Shown: positions 14,146 to 23,331, counted from the first letter of the stretch. The stretch: 39,553 nucleotides of DNA from an uncultured Lachnospiraceae bacterium (GCA_910588825.1 CAJURF010000029.1:1-39553); one strand, 5' to 3'. Numbers and translations: made by a program. The notes: generated from the letters alone by a model not told the origin.

Positions 14146-16257
14146 CTAATCCGCATGATATAAAACCATAGCTGACAATGGGGGAAGTTCTAAGTCCAGA
14201 TATCCGCCTTTTGCAGTCAAGTAAACAGTTTCCTGGGAATACCCATCCTGCTGGGTCAAAAAAATCCTCTGCATAGATTCATCCCTGAACCGGCTGATTC
14301 CCACCTGCCATACCGGTATTTCCATGTGCATAATCTCCCAGCTGTTATTCACTGCCACCACTGCCCTCTCTGTTCTGGAAAATCTGCCGTAACTGATTCC
14401 CTGATACTGCTGCCCCAGAAACTTTATGGAACCGGTGGTAAAAACTTCGTACCGCTTGTGGAGGGCGATGATATCTTTGTGAAACTGGATCAATTCCTTG
14501 TCTTCATTTCCCCACGGATAAGACCTCCGGCTGTCCGGATCGGTAAAACCGCAGACACCTGCCTCGTCTCCATAATAAATGGTCGGTGCCCCCGGCCAGG
14601 TCATCTGAATCACCACGGCTTCCCGCAATACCGGTACACAGATATCCTCCTGCGCCGCATGACTGCCAAGATGAGCCAGCCGCCCTACTTTATGATTGGT
14701 ACGGGTCAGGAACCGGGAATGGTCATGGTTGGACAGTTCATTCATGGCAGTCATCTGGGAAGGCATGAGAAATGCCGCCATATGATGGTTCATAGCCTCA
14801 AAAAAATATGCGCCATTACCATACAAGTCTTCACGGAACTCATCACTGTGCTTCTCCATTCCAGTCAGAAACCAGGTCACAGGTTCCATGAAGGCATCAT
14901 AATTCATAATGCTGTCCCATTCATCCCCCTGCAGCCAGCTGCGGGCATCCCCATAGTGTTCTGCCAAAATCAACGCTTCCGGATTTGCCTCTTTCACTGC
15001 CTTCCGGAAACGTTTCCAGAATTGATGGTTAAATTTGCTGCTGTGGCCCAGATCTGCCGCCACATCCAGACGCCACCCATCCACATTGAAGGGGGGGGAT
15101 ACCCACTTGCGCGCCACCTGTAAAATATACTCGCACAGCTCTGGGGATTTCTCGTAATTCAGCTTTGGAAGTGTATCGTGTGCCCACCAGCCGTCATAAC
15201 TGTCATTGTAGGGCCAGTTATATTCATCATGAAAATGAAAAAAATTCCTGTATGGACTATCCTCGGATACAAACGCCCCTTTTTCATATCCTTCCTGATC
15301 TTCGTAAATACACTCCCGGTCCATCCACTTGTTAAAGGAACCACAGTGATTAAAGACTCCATCCAGAATAATACGCATCCCCCGCTTGTGGATCTCCTCC
15401 ACCAGCCGTATAAAAAACTGATTGCTTGCCTCAAGATTCTCTTTGTCTGTCACCCTGCTGATATAACGGGTAGCATGTTTATTATCTGTATCCCAGGGTT
15501 CCAGAAGCGCACCTTCGTCTTTCACAATCACTCCGAAATGAGGGTCTACATAATCATAGTCCTGGCTGTCGTATTTATGATTGCTGGGGGATACAAAAAT
15601 AGGATTCAGATACAGCACTTCCACGCCCAGCTCCTGGAGATAATCCAGTTTGTCCATAACCCCCTGGAGATCTCCGCCGTAAAACTCGCGCACATCCATT
15701 GCTTCCGGAAATTTATTCCAATTCTCTACACGGACACTGGGCTCCCCTATATAAAAATATTCTCCTGACAACACATCATTTGACGGATCTCCATTATAAA
15801 ACCTGTCAACATAAATCTGATAAATGACAGCTCCCTTAGCCCATGCCGGGGTCTTAAATCCCGGCACAATACAGAACATAGGGCCCTCCCTCTTTTCCGG
15901 AAATGCCCCGTTGCGGTAATAATAGCACCGGATCTGGCCAGCAGCAATTTCAAAAAAGTATTCAATGGGTTTTTCTCCCACCGTCAGCTTCGTCTCATAA
16001 TAATCGAAGCCTCCGAAACTGGCTTCCACATACATGGGTATCCTTTGCTCTCCCACTGCCAGATATACTTCGTCCACATTATTTTTCATTGTGCGGAACC
16101 GGATTGTCACATTTTCTCCCGGCTCTGCTTCCATAGGCATACGGTAATTCTCTGTGCTGTCACTGAAAAGAGCATCTTTACTAAATACGGGCCTCATTTG
16201 AAGGATATATTCTTGTATTCTTCTTTTTTGTGTACTGTATTCATAATTTCGATACAT
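14146..16257 (-). CDS. GH13 alpha-glucan hydrolase (neopullulanase/cyclomaltodextrinase type)
   Basis: 703 residues from ATG 16257 with AAAGGA upstream; the longer frame to 16434 would run through the ftsH terminator. An N-terminal beta domain (about 25-130, CBM34-like) is followed by a GH13 barrel. Conserved regions are visible: nucleophile Asp in DGWRLDVAAD, acid Glu in LILAEHYGD and the third acid in LSNHDHSR. A C-terminal beta domain ends the protein. With no signal peptide it should act in the cytoplasm on imported maltodextrins or cyclodextrins. The exact specificity cannot be told. It is the first gene of a unit with the VWA and MoxR genes. Confidence 0.9.
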   Translation of the reverse strand: MYRNYEYSTQKRRIQEYILQMRPVFSKDALFSDSTENYRMPMEAEPGENVTIRFRTMKNNVDEVYLAVGEQRIPMYVEASFGGFDYYETKLTVGEKPIEYFFEIAAGQIRCYYYRNGAFPEKREGPMFCIVPGFKTPAWAKGAVIYQIYVDRFYNGDPSNDVLSGEYFYIGEPSVRVENWNKFPEAMDVREFYGGDLQGVMDKLDYLQELGVEVLYLNPIFVSPSNHKYDSQDYDYVDPHFGVIVKDEGALLEPWDTDNKHATRYISRVTDKENLEASNQFFIRLVEEIHKRGMRIILDGVFNHCGSFNKWMDRECIYEDQEGYEKGAFVSEDSPYRNFFHFHDEYNWPYNDSYDGWWAHDTLPKLNYEKSPELCEYILQVARKWVSPPFNVDGWRLDVAADLGHSSKFNHQFWKRFRKAVKEANPEALILAEHYGDARSWLQGDEWDSIMNYDAFMEPVTWFLTGMEKHSDEFREDLYGNGAYFFEAMNHHMAAFLMPSQMTAMNELSNHDHSRFLTRTNHKVGRLAHLGSHAAQEDICVPVLREAVVIQMTWPGAPTIYYGDEAGVCGFTDPDSRRSYPWGNEDKELIQFHKDIIALHKRYEVFTTGSIKFLGQQYQGISYGRFSRTERAVVAVNNSWEIMHMEIPVWQVGISRFRDESMQRIFLTQQDGYSQETVYLTAKGGYLDLELPPLSAMVLYHAD

Positions 16258-16368
16258 ATTTTCACTGTCCTTTTCCCTATTAGAGTATGTCTGTAAACTG
16301 CTTCCTGCCATGTATGCTTCCTGTAAGAGCTGTAAAAAAATTTTTCCTGCAGCTCCTATCCTGTTGAA

Positions 16369-16400
16369 AAAAAGAGACAGCCTGACGGCTGCCTCTTTTT
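16369..16400 (-). terminator. Terminator downstream of ftsH
   Basis: A 14-bp stem (16369-16382 with 16387-16400) has one A-C mismatch on the plus strand that becomes a G-U pair in minus-strand RNA. It is followed by U-rich sequence in that direction. It separates ftsH from the GH13 gene. Confidence 0.8.
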
Positions 16401-16525
16401 GGAGAAGGTATTTCTCTCTTATGGGGTGTAGCAAAAACTATATAATGTATTGGGGGGTTTACGAGTATTATAATACCACGACCCTTCCCAAAAGTGTGCA
16501 TAAATTTCACAAATTTTCGTCTATT

Positions 16526-18346
16526 TTATTGGGCACACTGTACAAATAAGTTTTCAAACTCATCCCGATTAATCTTTTCCTTTTCCAAAAGCAACTGGGC
16601 ACACCGCTCCAGTACATCTTTATGCTCCATGATCATCTGTCTGGCTTTTGTATGGCATTCATCAATGATGCGCTTGATTTCCTCATCAATCATTCCGGCC
16701 ACATGCTCGCTGTATCCGCGGGTATGGGCAAGGTCCCTGCCTATAAAGACTTCATCTCCCTCTTCTCCGTATGCAATCACACCTACTTTATCCGACATGC
16801 CATATTTGGTCACCATGGCTTTTGCCGTCTGTGTGGCCTGCTTAATATCATTGGAAGCACCTGTGGTAATATCATCAAATATCAGCTCCTCTGCCACCCG
16901 GCCTCCCAGTAAAACAACGATATCCTGCATCATCCTGCCCCGGGTGTTGAACATCTCATCCCGTTCCGGCAGAGGCATGGTATACCCTGCGGCACCCAGC
17001 CCTGTGGGAATAATAGAAACGGTGTACACCGGCCCCACATCCGGCAAAAGATGGAATAAAATAGCGTGTCCGGCCTCATGATAAGCCGTAATCTTTTTCT
17101 CCTTATCGGAAATAATCTTGCTCTTCTTTTCCGCTCCGATTCCTACCTTGATAAAGGACTTCCTGATATCCTGCTGGGTCAGATATGTGCGGTTGTCTTT
17201 TGCCGTCACAATAGCAGCCTCATTCAGCAGATTCTCCAGGTCTGCCCCGGTAAATCCAGCTGTAGTCTGGGCAATCTGTTTCAAATCCACATCATCGCCC
17301 AGAGGCTTGCCTTTGGCATGGACTTTTAATATCTCTTCCCTGCCTTTTATATCCGGCCTGCCCACAGCCACTTTCCTGTCAAATCTTCCCGGGCGCAGAA
17401 TCGCCGGGTCCAGAATATCCACACGGTTCGTGGCCGCCATCACGATAATCCCCTCATTGACACCGAATCCGTCCATCTCTACCAGAAGCTGGTTCAGTGT
17501 CTGCTCTCTCTCGTCGTGGCCTCCGCCCATGCCGGTTCCTCTCTGCCGGGCTACCGCATCTATTTCATCTATAAATATAATACAGGGGGCGTTTCTCTTT
17601 CCCTCTTCAAATAAATCCCGGACACGGGAAGCGCCCACGCCCACAAACATCTCCACAAAATCCGAACCGGAAATGGAGAAGAAGGGAACTCCTGCTTCCC
17701 CTGCCACAGCTTTGCCCAGCAGGGTTTTCCCCGTTCCCGGAGGTCCTACCAGTAGCACGCCTTTGGGAATCCGTGCGCCTACCTTTGTAAATTTCTGAGG
17801 ATTTTTCAGGAAATCTACCACTTCCACCAGATCTTCCTTTTCCTCCTGAAGTCCTGCCACATGGGAAAAATTAATCTTCTTATCTGCTTCAGTGGATATC
17901 CTTGCCCGGCTTTTTCCGAAATTCATCATTTTCGCATTGGAACTGTTCCCAGTCATCTGCCGGTTCATAAATATAAATAAAAATACCACCAGACCACAGC
18001 TGAGCAGAACCGGAAGAAGACTGGAGATCACGCTTTCACGGGGCACATCTGCGATTTCCGGAAAAATTCCGTTGTCCTCCAGAAATGCCTCCACCTCCTT
18101 GATATCCGTTACATAAAAATGCTTCTGTACACCATTATCCAGCTGTACCCGCACCTGCCCGGTGGGATATTCCTTATTTGGATAAATCTTTACATCCAGC
18201 ACTTTACCTTCTTCTACAGCATTTTCCAGCTGGGTTTTCGAATAATTCTCGCTGTTTTCCATCTGCTGGCTTAAAAACAAATATCCTGCAACCAGCGCGA
18301 TAATCAACACCAGATACAGACCTATTCGATTCGGCTGCCTGTTCAT
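16526..18346 (-). CDS. ftsH: ATP-dependent zinc metalloprotease FtsH
   Basis: 606 residues. It is a membrane-bound AAA+ protease that degrades misfolded membrane and regulatory proteins. Two membrane helices (about 8-25 and 107-127) flank an extracytoplasmic domain. Walker A is GPPGTGKT (201-208), Walker B CIIFIDEID (about 255-263), the second region of homology includes RPGRFDR (about 318-324), and the zinc site is HEAGH (423-427). The length is normal for the family. AGGAGGG lies 11 bases before ATG 18346. Gene order hpt-ftsH is as in Bacillus subtilis. A terminator lies about 125 bases past the stop. Confidence 0.97.
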   Translation of the reverse strand: MNRQPNRIGLYLVLIIALVAGYLFLSQQMENSENYSKTQLENAVEEGKVLDVKIYPNKEYPTGQVRVQLDNGVQKHFYVTDIKEVEAFLEDNGIFPEIADVPRESVISSLLPVLLSCGLVVFLFIFMNRQMTGNSSNAKMMNFGKSRARISTEADKKINFSHVAGLQEEKEDLVEVVDFLKNPQKFTKVGARIPKGVLLVGPPGTGKTLLGKAVAGEAGVPFFSISGSDFVEMFVGVGASRVRDLFEEGKRNAPCIIFIDEIDAVARQRGTGMGGGHDEREQTLNQLLVEMDGFGVNEGIIVMAATNRVDILDPAILRPGRFDRKVAVGRPDIKGREEILKVHAKGKPLGDDVDLKQIAQTTAGFTGADLENLLNEAAIVTAKDNRTYLTQQDIRKSFIKVGIGAEKKSKIISDKEKKITAYHEAGHAILFHLLPDVGPVYTVSIIPTGLGAAGYTMPLPERDEMFNTRGRMMQDIVVLLGGRVAEELIFDDITTGASNDIKQATQTAKAMVTKYGMSDKVGVIAYGEEGDEVFIGRDLAHTRGYSEHVAGMIDEEIKRIIDECHTKARQMIMEHKDVLERCAQLLLEKEKINRDEFENLFVQCAQ

Positions 18347-18383
18347 TCCTGTCCGAACCCTCCTTTCTTAGAATTTAAGTATT

Positions 18384-18914
18384 TTATTTCGATTCACTCT
18401 CTATAACTCCGATATAAGGCAGGTTCCGATACTGCTGGGCACAATCCAGCCCATATCCCACCACAAACTCATCCGGAACCTGGAAGCAGGTATAGTCTGC
18501 CTCCACCGTCACCACACGCCGGTCAGGCTTATCTAAAAGCGCTGCCAGCCTCAGGCTCGCCGGCCCTCTGTCCCTTAAAATGTTCATCAGATAATGAAGG
18601 GTCCTGCCTGTATCAATAATATCTTCCACCACAAGCACGTCTTTTCCCTCTAACGGCACATCCAGATCCTTCACAATGCGCACCACGCCGCTGGACTCGG
18701 TCTGGTCTCCGTAGCTGCTCACGGACATAAAGTCCATGGTAACCGGAACAGTAATCCTTTTTGCCAGCTCACAGGTGAAAAATACACTTCCCTTCAGCAC
18801 ACTCACCAGATGGACCACTTTTCCCTGATAGTCTTCACTGATTCTGGCTGCTATCCGGCGTATTTTTTCCTCTACTTCCTCCTCCGGTATCAATGTCCGA
18901 ATGTTCTGCTTCAT
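18384..18914 (-). CDS. hpt: Hypoxanthine phosphoribosyltransferase
   Basis: 176 residues from ATG 18914, with AGGAG and GGAGG upstream. It converts hypoxanthine or guanine with PRPP to IMP or GMP in purine salvage. The PRPP-binding loop VLVVEDIIDTGRTL (about 92-105) is diagnostic. VSVLKGSVFF near residue 40 and FVVGYGLDCAQQYRNLPYIG near the C-terminus match the family. The start lies inside tilS: the genes overlap by 80 bases in different frames, so hpt translation is likely coupled to tilS. The order tilS-hpt-ftsH is conserved in Firmicutes. Confidence 0.95.
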   Translation of the reverse strand: MKQNIRTLIPEEEVEEKIRRIAARISEDYQGKVVHLVSVLKGSVFFTCELAKRITVPVTMDFMSVSSYGDQTESSGVVRIVKDLDVPLEGKDVLVVEDIIDTGRTLHYLMNILRDRGPASLRLAALLDKPDRRVVTVEADYTCFQVPDEFVVGYGLDCAQQYRNLPYIGVIESESK

Positions 18915-20283
18915 CCTCCACTCCTCCTTCGTACACAATTTCCAGGACTTCCCTGGTATCCGGCCCCACTTTATACGCTTCACTCAGACGGAGGCCCACC
19001 GCCCACAGGATTTCCTGTCCCTGAGCTGCCAGTATGATCTGTCCTCTTTTCTCCCTGGGTACTTTGCAATCAATCAAATAGTCTTTCAACTTTTTCTTCC
19101 CGCCAGAGGCATTCACCACCAGGTAATCTCCCGGCTGTCTGTTTCGCATTACCACAGTATTTTTTATTTTATCATAATCCAACCATTTCGTATATGTTTT
19201 TTGTGGAATCTGCTGAAAAAAATTTTTAAAAATCCGGCATCGAAACTGCATTCCCCCGCCGGACACAGTCCCGGGTATCTGAAGCGGCATACAAAAACTC
19301 TCTTTTGTCTGCGCATAGCCATAGCCCCCCTGCCGGTAAAACAAAACTCCTCCGTACTCTCTGCGGGCACAGATTTTGTGGGGAAGCTGCAGGACTTTTC
19401 CCACCTGCATCCCGGCCCACCCCTGCAGGGCCTCGTAATGGGATGCGCTCATATCCCTGACCGCAAACAAGCTGGACAAGAAAACCCTCAGGCCATAATA
19501 AACAGGCACCGGGTTCTCCTGAAAAAACGCCTCCTCCAGAAAATTCTGCTTCTGATATCTTCTCAACAGCTCTTGGCCCTGGTCTTCCAGATAGGAATCT
19601 GTCTGCCGCAGAATCCGTGCTGTCATGGCCATATGTTCCACAGCTTTTTCATTCACCCGTTGTGTCATGCCCGCCAGAAGTTCATGGCGGATGCGGTTCC
19701 TGGTATACTGGTCATCCCTGTTGCTGCTGTCCTCCACATGGGCGTATCCCTTCACCTGTAGATAATGGTCAATTTCTTCCCGTTCTAAACACAAAAAGGG
19801 ACGAATCCGGAAACCATCTGACGGCAGAAGACCTGCCAGACCTGCCAGACCAGTCCCCCTGGCCAGATGATGCAGCATAGTTTCCGCCTGGTCGTTTTTG
19901 TGATGAGCCAGGGCCAGCTTGCTGCATTTCCACTTGCCGGCCAGCCTCTGAAATACTTCCCTGCGCGCCTCCCGCCCGGCTTCTTCCAGACTCATTTTCC
20001 CCTTTTCTGCCATCTGCCGGACAGGCATTTCCACCACCTCACAGGGAACCTGGCAGGAACGGCACAGTTCCATTACAAATTCCTGATCCCTCAGGGCTTC
20101 CTCCCCCCGCAGGCCGTGATTCACATGCACTGCCAGAAGTTCATATCCATATACCTGCTGATATTCACGTAATATATGAAACAGGGCTGCTGAGTCTGCC
20201 CCGCCGGACAAACCAATCAGCACCCTGTCTCCTGCTTCAACCATATGATGTTTTTTCATATATTCCAGAACTTTTTGTTCCAT
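18835..20283 (-). CDS. tilS: tRNA(Ile)-lysidine synthetase TilS
   Basis: 482 residues. It joins lysine to C34 of tRNA-Ile(CAU) so that AUA is read correctly; essential in most bacteria. The PP-loop is LSGGADSAA (about 24-32), with AVHVNHGLRG and ALAHHKNDQAETMLHHLARG also typical. The substrate-binding and C-terminal domains follow; RQPGDYLVV and KKKLKDYLID are conserved in the latter. The last 35 residues are acidic, then Ser/Gly-rich; this tail is encoded by the part overlapping hpt and looks unconserved. ATG 20283 has AGGAG eight bases upstream. Confidence 0.95.
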   Translation of the reverse strand: MEQKVLEYMKKHHMVEAGDRVLIGLSGGADSAALFHILREYQQVYGYELLAVHVNHGLRGEEALRDQEFVMELCRSCQVPCEVVEMPVRQMAEKGKMSLEEAGREARREVFQRLAGKWKCSKLALAHHKNDQAETMLHHLARGTGLAGLAGLLPSDGFRIRPFLCLEREEIDHYLQVKGYAHVEDSSNRDDQYTRNRIRHELLAGMTQRVNEKAVEHMAMTARILRQTDSYLEDQGQELLRRYQKQNFLEEAFFQENPVPVYYGLRVFLSSLFAVRDMSASHYEALQGWAGMQVGKVLQLPHKICARREYGGVLFYRQGGYGYAQTKESFCMPLQIPGTVSGGGMQFRCRIFKNFFQQIPQKTYTKWLDYDKIKNTVVMRNRQPGDYLVVNASGGKKKLKDYLIDCKVPREKRGQIILAAQGQEILWAVGLRLSEAYKVGPDTREVLEIVYEGGVEDEAEHSDIDTGGGSRGKNTPDSSQNQ

Positions 20284-20309
20284 CTTGTATCTCCTGTCAG
20301 TGGACTGCT

Positions 20310-21797
20310 CTATTTTTTCCAGATGCCAGCTGCCAGCACGGTCATATCATCCCTGACTTTATAATCACTGTAAGCCAAAACCCTTTCCAGAATATTTCTT
20401 CCCAGCTCCCTGGGCGCCTGGCTATGTACCTGCAGAATGATTTCTTTCATAGTTTCCTCTTCTTTTTCCAGGGGGAGGGCATCCAGCACGCCGTCTGTAA
20501 CCATAATGAGAAAATCCCCATGATATAATTTTCTGGAAGCTGTCTCAAAATCAACCTGATCCACCATACCAAGAGCCATACTGGTGGAACTGATGGCCTC
20601 CACCCACTGATCCCTCTTGATGAATGTGGTGGCAGCCCCTGCCTTTAAAAATCTGCACATACCGGTGTACAAATCAATGGTACACAAATCCACGGTGGAA
20701 AACATATCATCTTTGCGCTTTAACACCAAGGCACTGTTCACCAGTTTTGCCGCTGTCTCATCGGAAAAGCCGGACTCCAGAAACTGTTCCAGCAGCTCCA
20801 CTACCATCCCGCTTTCCTTTGCGGCATCTATGCCGGAACCCATGCCGTCAGACATGCCCAGGACAAATCTTCCTTCTTCTTCCTGACAGCATACATAACT
20901 GTCCCCGGATACCCTTTCCTTCTCCTTGGGCACTTTTGCCACCCCATGAAGGACCTGGAATGCCGTCTTTTCTGTAAAATGTACGGTACGGCACTCTCCA
21001 TTGATGGTACACCGGCTGGAGTTTACCGGTACCATGGGTGTCTCCAGAAGTTCTGACAAAACTTCTGCAATTTCCAGAGTCGACACACACTGTCCGTTCT
21101 TTGCCTGCAGGGTGAGATACGCCTGTTTTCTACTGCCCTGCCGCTCAATGGTCCAGACAGCCTTTAACAGTATCCCTTTTTTCTTCAAAACATATCTCAG
21201 CTCACTGGTAAACTCCCTGGAAGGCTGGGTGATCTCCGATAATTCACGGGCCGCCTGATTCAAAATCCCGGATATTTCGCTGTACTGCTGGGCGGCCGCC
21301 ATACGGTTCTCTATCATCCGGTTATCCCACACCAGCTTTTCACGTTCCCGGTGGAAAAAGTGGGTCAGCTCCTCTGAAAACTGGTAGGAGTGCACGCATT
21401 GGCTTTTCAACTGTTTTGCCAGCTCCCTGCGCTGTTCCTCTCTGCCGCCTTCCAGCGAGCGAACCAGCTTCTCACCCAGCCGCAGACGCTCCTCGCCTTC
21501 CCAGCACTCCTGTCTCTGATGGCAGTTCCCACAGACTTGTCCGTACGCCTGCCAGACCACATCTTCCGCCTGCTCGTTGGACAGGTAATCTTTTCTGTAG
21601 GGCATTCCATAAAAAGTATCTGCCAGTTTCTGAAATGCCTGGGCGTATTTCTCCACCCTCTCTTTCTGGGGCTGGCCCAAAATCTGCCCGGCAGGCAGTT
21701 CCTCTTGTTTCTGCCGCAAAGATAAAATATTTTTCGCCATATCCCTCATAATCAGCAGAATACTGATCACCAGCATGGCAGCAATCCATACATGCAT
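20310..21797 (-). CDS. spoIIE: SpoIIE-type PP2C phosphatase lacking the multi-helix membrane domain
   Basis: 495 residues from ATG 21797 (AAAGGGG upstream); the longer frame to 21872 would run into the promoter. SpoIIE dephosphorylates SpoIIAA to release sigma-F in the forespore and binds FtsZ. The C-terminal PP2C domain is clear: ERVSGDSYV, MSDGMGSG, VTDGVLD and KVRDDMTVL. The central region has the CGNCHQRQECW cysteine pattern typical of SpoIIE. The N-terminus has only one membrane helix (about 3-20), whereas Bacillus SpoIIE has ten and about 830 residues. The place between divIC and tilS, and the Spo0A-type promoter, support identity. Confidence 0.9.
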   Translation of the reverse strand: MHVWIAAMLVISILLIMRDMAKNILSLRQKQEELPAGQILGQPQKERVEKYAQAFQKLADTFYGMPYRKDYLSNEQAEDVVWQAYGQVCGNCHQRQECWEGEERLRLGEKLVRSLEGGREEQRRELAKQLKSQCVHSYQFSEELTHFFHREREKLVWDNRMIENRMAAAQQYSEISGILNQAARELSEITQPSREFTSELRYVLKKKGILLKAVWTIERQGSRKQAYLTLQAKNGQCVSTLEIAEVLSELLETPMVPVNSSRCTINGECRTVHFTEKTAFQVLHGVAKVPKEKERVSGDSYVCCQEEEGRFVLGMSDGMGSGIDAAKESGMVVELLEQFLESGFSDETAAKLVNSALVLKRKDDMFSTVDLCTIDLYTGMCRFLKAGAATTFIKRDQWVEAISSTSMALGMVDQVDFETASRKLYHGDFLIMVTDGVLDALPLEKEEETMKEIILQVHSQAPRELGRNILERVLAYSDYKVRDDMTVLAAGIWKK

Positions 21798-21839
21798 TCT
21801 TTGTCCCCTTTCCCCGTTAAACTTCTCTTTTAACAGGGA

Positions 21840-21873
21840 ATTATAGAGGATTTTCGTTAAAATCTTTGTCAAA
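21840..21873 (-). promoter_or_regulatory. Spo0A-activated spoIIE promoter with 21-bp spacer and 0A box
   Basis: On the minus strand TTGACA (21867-21872) and TATAAT (21840-21845) are separated by 21 bases. A perfect 0A box (TTTGTCAAA on the plus strand, 21865-21873; consensus TTTGTCRAA) overlaps the -35. Bacillus subtilis spoIIE and spoIIG promoters have the same over-long spacing and need Spo0A~P. Confidence 0.8.
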
Positions 21874-21924
21874 CAATGCCAAATACCGCAAAAAATTTCC
21901 AGACATAATCTGAGGAATTATTCA

Positions 21925-22236
21925 TTATTCGCCTTGTTCTTCTTTGAACACAACTTCATTGTCCTTCACCAGCCCCAGACGGTCACGGGCTGTCTCTTCT
22001 ATAAATTCATCTGTCTCCATGTATTCTTTCTGCCTGTCAATCTCCTTGGTTCTGGCTTCTTCATCTGCAATTTTCTCTTTAAAGATTCTTTCCTGCTCCT
22101 GGTAACCTGCCAGTTCTCTTTTCAGCAGCCCGCCCTGCCACAGCAGAATCCCAAGCAGAAGAACAACCACCAGGCTGATACAAAGCATGGCCGCTTTATT
22201 CTGCCTTCTGCGTCTTATCTCCGCTTTTCTTCTCAA
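21925..22236 (-). CDS. divIC: Septum formation protein DivIC/FtsB family
   Basis: 103 residues from a TTG start (22234-22236) with AAGGGG eight bases upstream. A basic cytoplasmic start (RRKAEIRRRRQNK) is followed by one membrane helix (about 16-36), an extracytoplasmic coiled coil and the family end EETARDRLGLVKDNEVVF. It forms part of the FtsL-DivIB-DivIC complex at the division site. It overlaps yabQ by 41 bases. The yabQ-divIC-spoIIE order matches Bacillus, without the S1-domain gene yabR between divIC and spoIIE. Confidence 0.92.
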   Translation of the reverse strand: MRRKAEIRRRRQNKAAMLCISLVVVLLLGILLWQGGLLKRELAGYQEQERIFKEKIADEEARTKEIDRQKEYMETDEFIEETARDRLGLVKDNEVVFKEEQGE

Positions 22237-22687
22237 ATATTTTTCCCCTTCTTTTTGTAAATCTTCCCCTTAGATTGATTCTACGCTTCCCCCGGCGCAG
22301 TTTTTTTAATATTAGAATTTTACAATGCCTAACAACAAATAGCAACCTTTTTTCTATGGAAATTAGAAACTTCAGCGGTATTCTCAAAATTTTTACTGTA
22401 ACCGACACAAATTTTCCACTTATGGTGCGGGAGTAGAGCACCATGCCCAGAATCACCGCAATGATTGCATAGCCGCGTATTTTCCCCTCATTTGCCTGAT
22501 ACATTCTTCCAAACAAAAACACCCCGGCCAGGGACCAGTAAGCCAGATCCTCCATACTGACATAAATGGCCTCCCTCGGAAATAATCTCCGGCCAATGCG
22601 CAGCACGTCATAGAAAAACAGCAGCAATGCCCCCCACAGCACAGACTGGAAAAAGAAAAGCAGCTCATGGTTCATATATGTACTCAT
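22196..22687 (-). CDS. yabQ: Spore cortex biosynthesis protein YabQ
   Basis: 163 residues. Several membrane helices (about 8-28, 45-62 and 70-88) and the family start ELLFFFQSVLWGALLLFFYD identify YabQ, a membrane protein of sporulating cells needed for the spore cortex in Bacillus. The C-terminal part (about 110-163) is strongly basic and cytosolic. The start at ATG 22687 lies three bases after the yabP stop. Expression from the mother-cell sigma-E is expected in Bacillus; no such promoter is obvious here. Confidence 0.9.
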   Translation of the reverse strand: MSTYMNHELLFFFQSVLWGALLLFFYDVLRIGRRLFPREAIYVSMEDLAYWSLAGVFLFGRMYQANEGKIRGYAIIAVILGMVLYSRTISGKFVSVTVKILRIPLKFLISIEKRLLFVVRHCKILILKKLRRGKRRINLRGRFTKRRGKIFEKKSGDKTQKAE

Positions 22688-22690
22688 AAG

Positions 22691-22978
22691 CTACTGAAAT
22701 AAGCGTTTCAGCACATTTTTGTTTTTCTTTTGGCTGCCAGGGCCGTCCTGCGTATAAATAACCTGATCCACTTTTCCCGTCAGTTCCAGCTCACCCTTTT
22801 CCAGGTCCAGCTGCTTCACATGCATTTCCTCCCCTTTTAGTGTGAGTACACCGCACTGGGACTGGAGTACAACCAGTTTTTCATCAAATGACAGCACATC
22901 CAGAACACCTGTAATCATGCCCTGTCTGCGGTTGGTAAAAGAAAGTTTATGGGATTTCGGCGTCTGTTTTTCCTCCAA
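22691..22978 (-). CDS. yabP: Sporulation protein YabP
   Basis: 95 residues from TTG 22976-22978, chosen because GGGGAGGA lies just upstream and because the family starts shortly before the conserved KSHKLSFTNRRQGMITGVLD. An ATG at 23044 in the same frame has no ribosome site. The protein is a small soluble beta-rich protein with VLDVLSFDEKLVVLQSQCG and GELELTGKVDQVIYTQ. Family members are made in the mother cell at sporulation and act with YabQ; biochemical role unknown. Confidence 0.88.
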   Translation of the reverse strand: MEEKQTPKSHKLSFTNRRQGMITGVLDVLSFDEKLVVLQSQCGVLTLKGEEMHVKQLDLEKGELELTGKVDQVIYTQDGPGSQKKNKNVLKRLFQ

Positions 22979-23067
22979 GCCATTCCTCCCCGCTTCGTCT
23001 CTTTCTCTAAATCTATGAACGTGTGCCGGAAAATATGTCCTCATCTGTCCAAAAGCCCGCTCAGTGG

Positions 23068-23307
23068 TTACAGGTAACGGAACATGTTCTCAGCTTGTTC
23101 TTTTTTCACAGTCTCTTTCACTTCCAGCACTTCTACTTTTGTCTGCCGGGAACCGAACTGGATCTCGATGATATCCCCGGGCTTTATATTTGCCGAAGCT
23201 TTGGCTGTCTTATCATTTACCAGCACTCTCCCTGCGTCGCAGGCTTCATTGGCTACCGTTCTGCGTTTGATCAGACGGGATACCTTCAAAAATTTATCTA
23301 ATCTCAT
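23068..23307 (-). CDS. rqcP: S4-domain RNA-binding protein RqcP (YabO)
   Basis: 79 residues from ATG 23307, with GGAG seven bases upstream. Nearly the whole protein is an S4 domain: MRLDKFLKVSRLIKRRTVAN, then AGRVLVNDKTAKASANIKPG. RqcP binds the stalled 50S subunit and helps RqcH add alanine tails in ribosome quality control. Its place next to yabP, yabQ and divIC is the normal Firmicutes order. The ORF could be extended by eight codons, but without a ribosome site. Confidence 0.93.
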   Translation of the reverse strand: MRLDKFLKVSRLIKRRTVANEACDAGRVLVNDKTAKASANIKPGDIIEIQFGSRQTKVEVLEVKETVKKEQAENMFRYL

Positions 23308-23331
23308 AGTTTTTCTCCAAAATATAATCAA

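Noticed and set aside
15178..15768. 196-codon plus-strand ORF within the GH13 gene
   Set aside because: A mirror of the GH13 coding frame, which carries the catalytic motifs on the minus strand.
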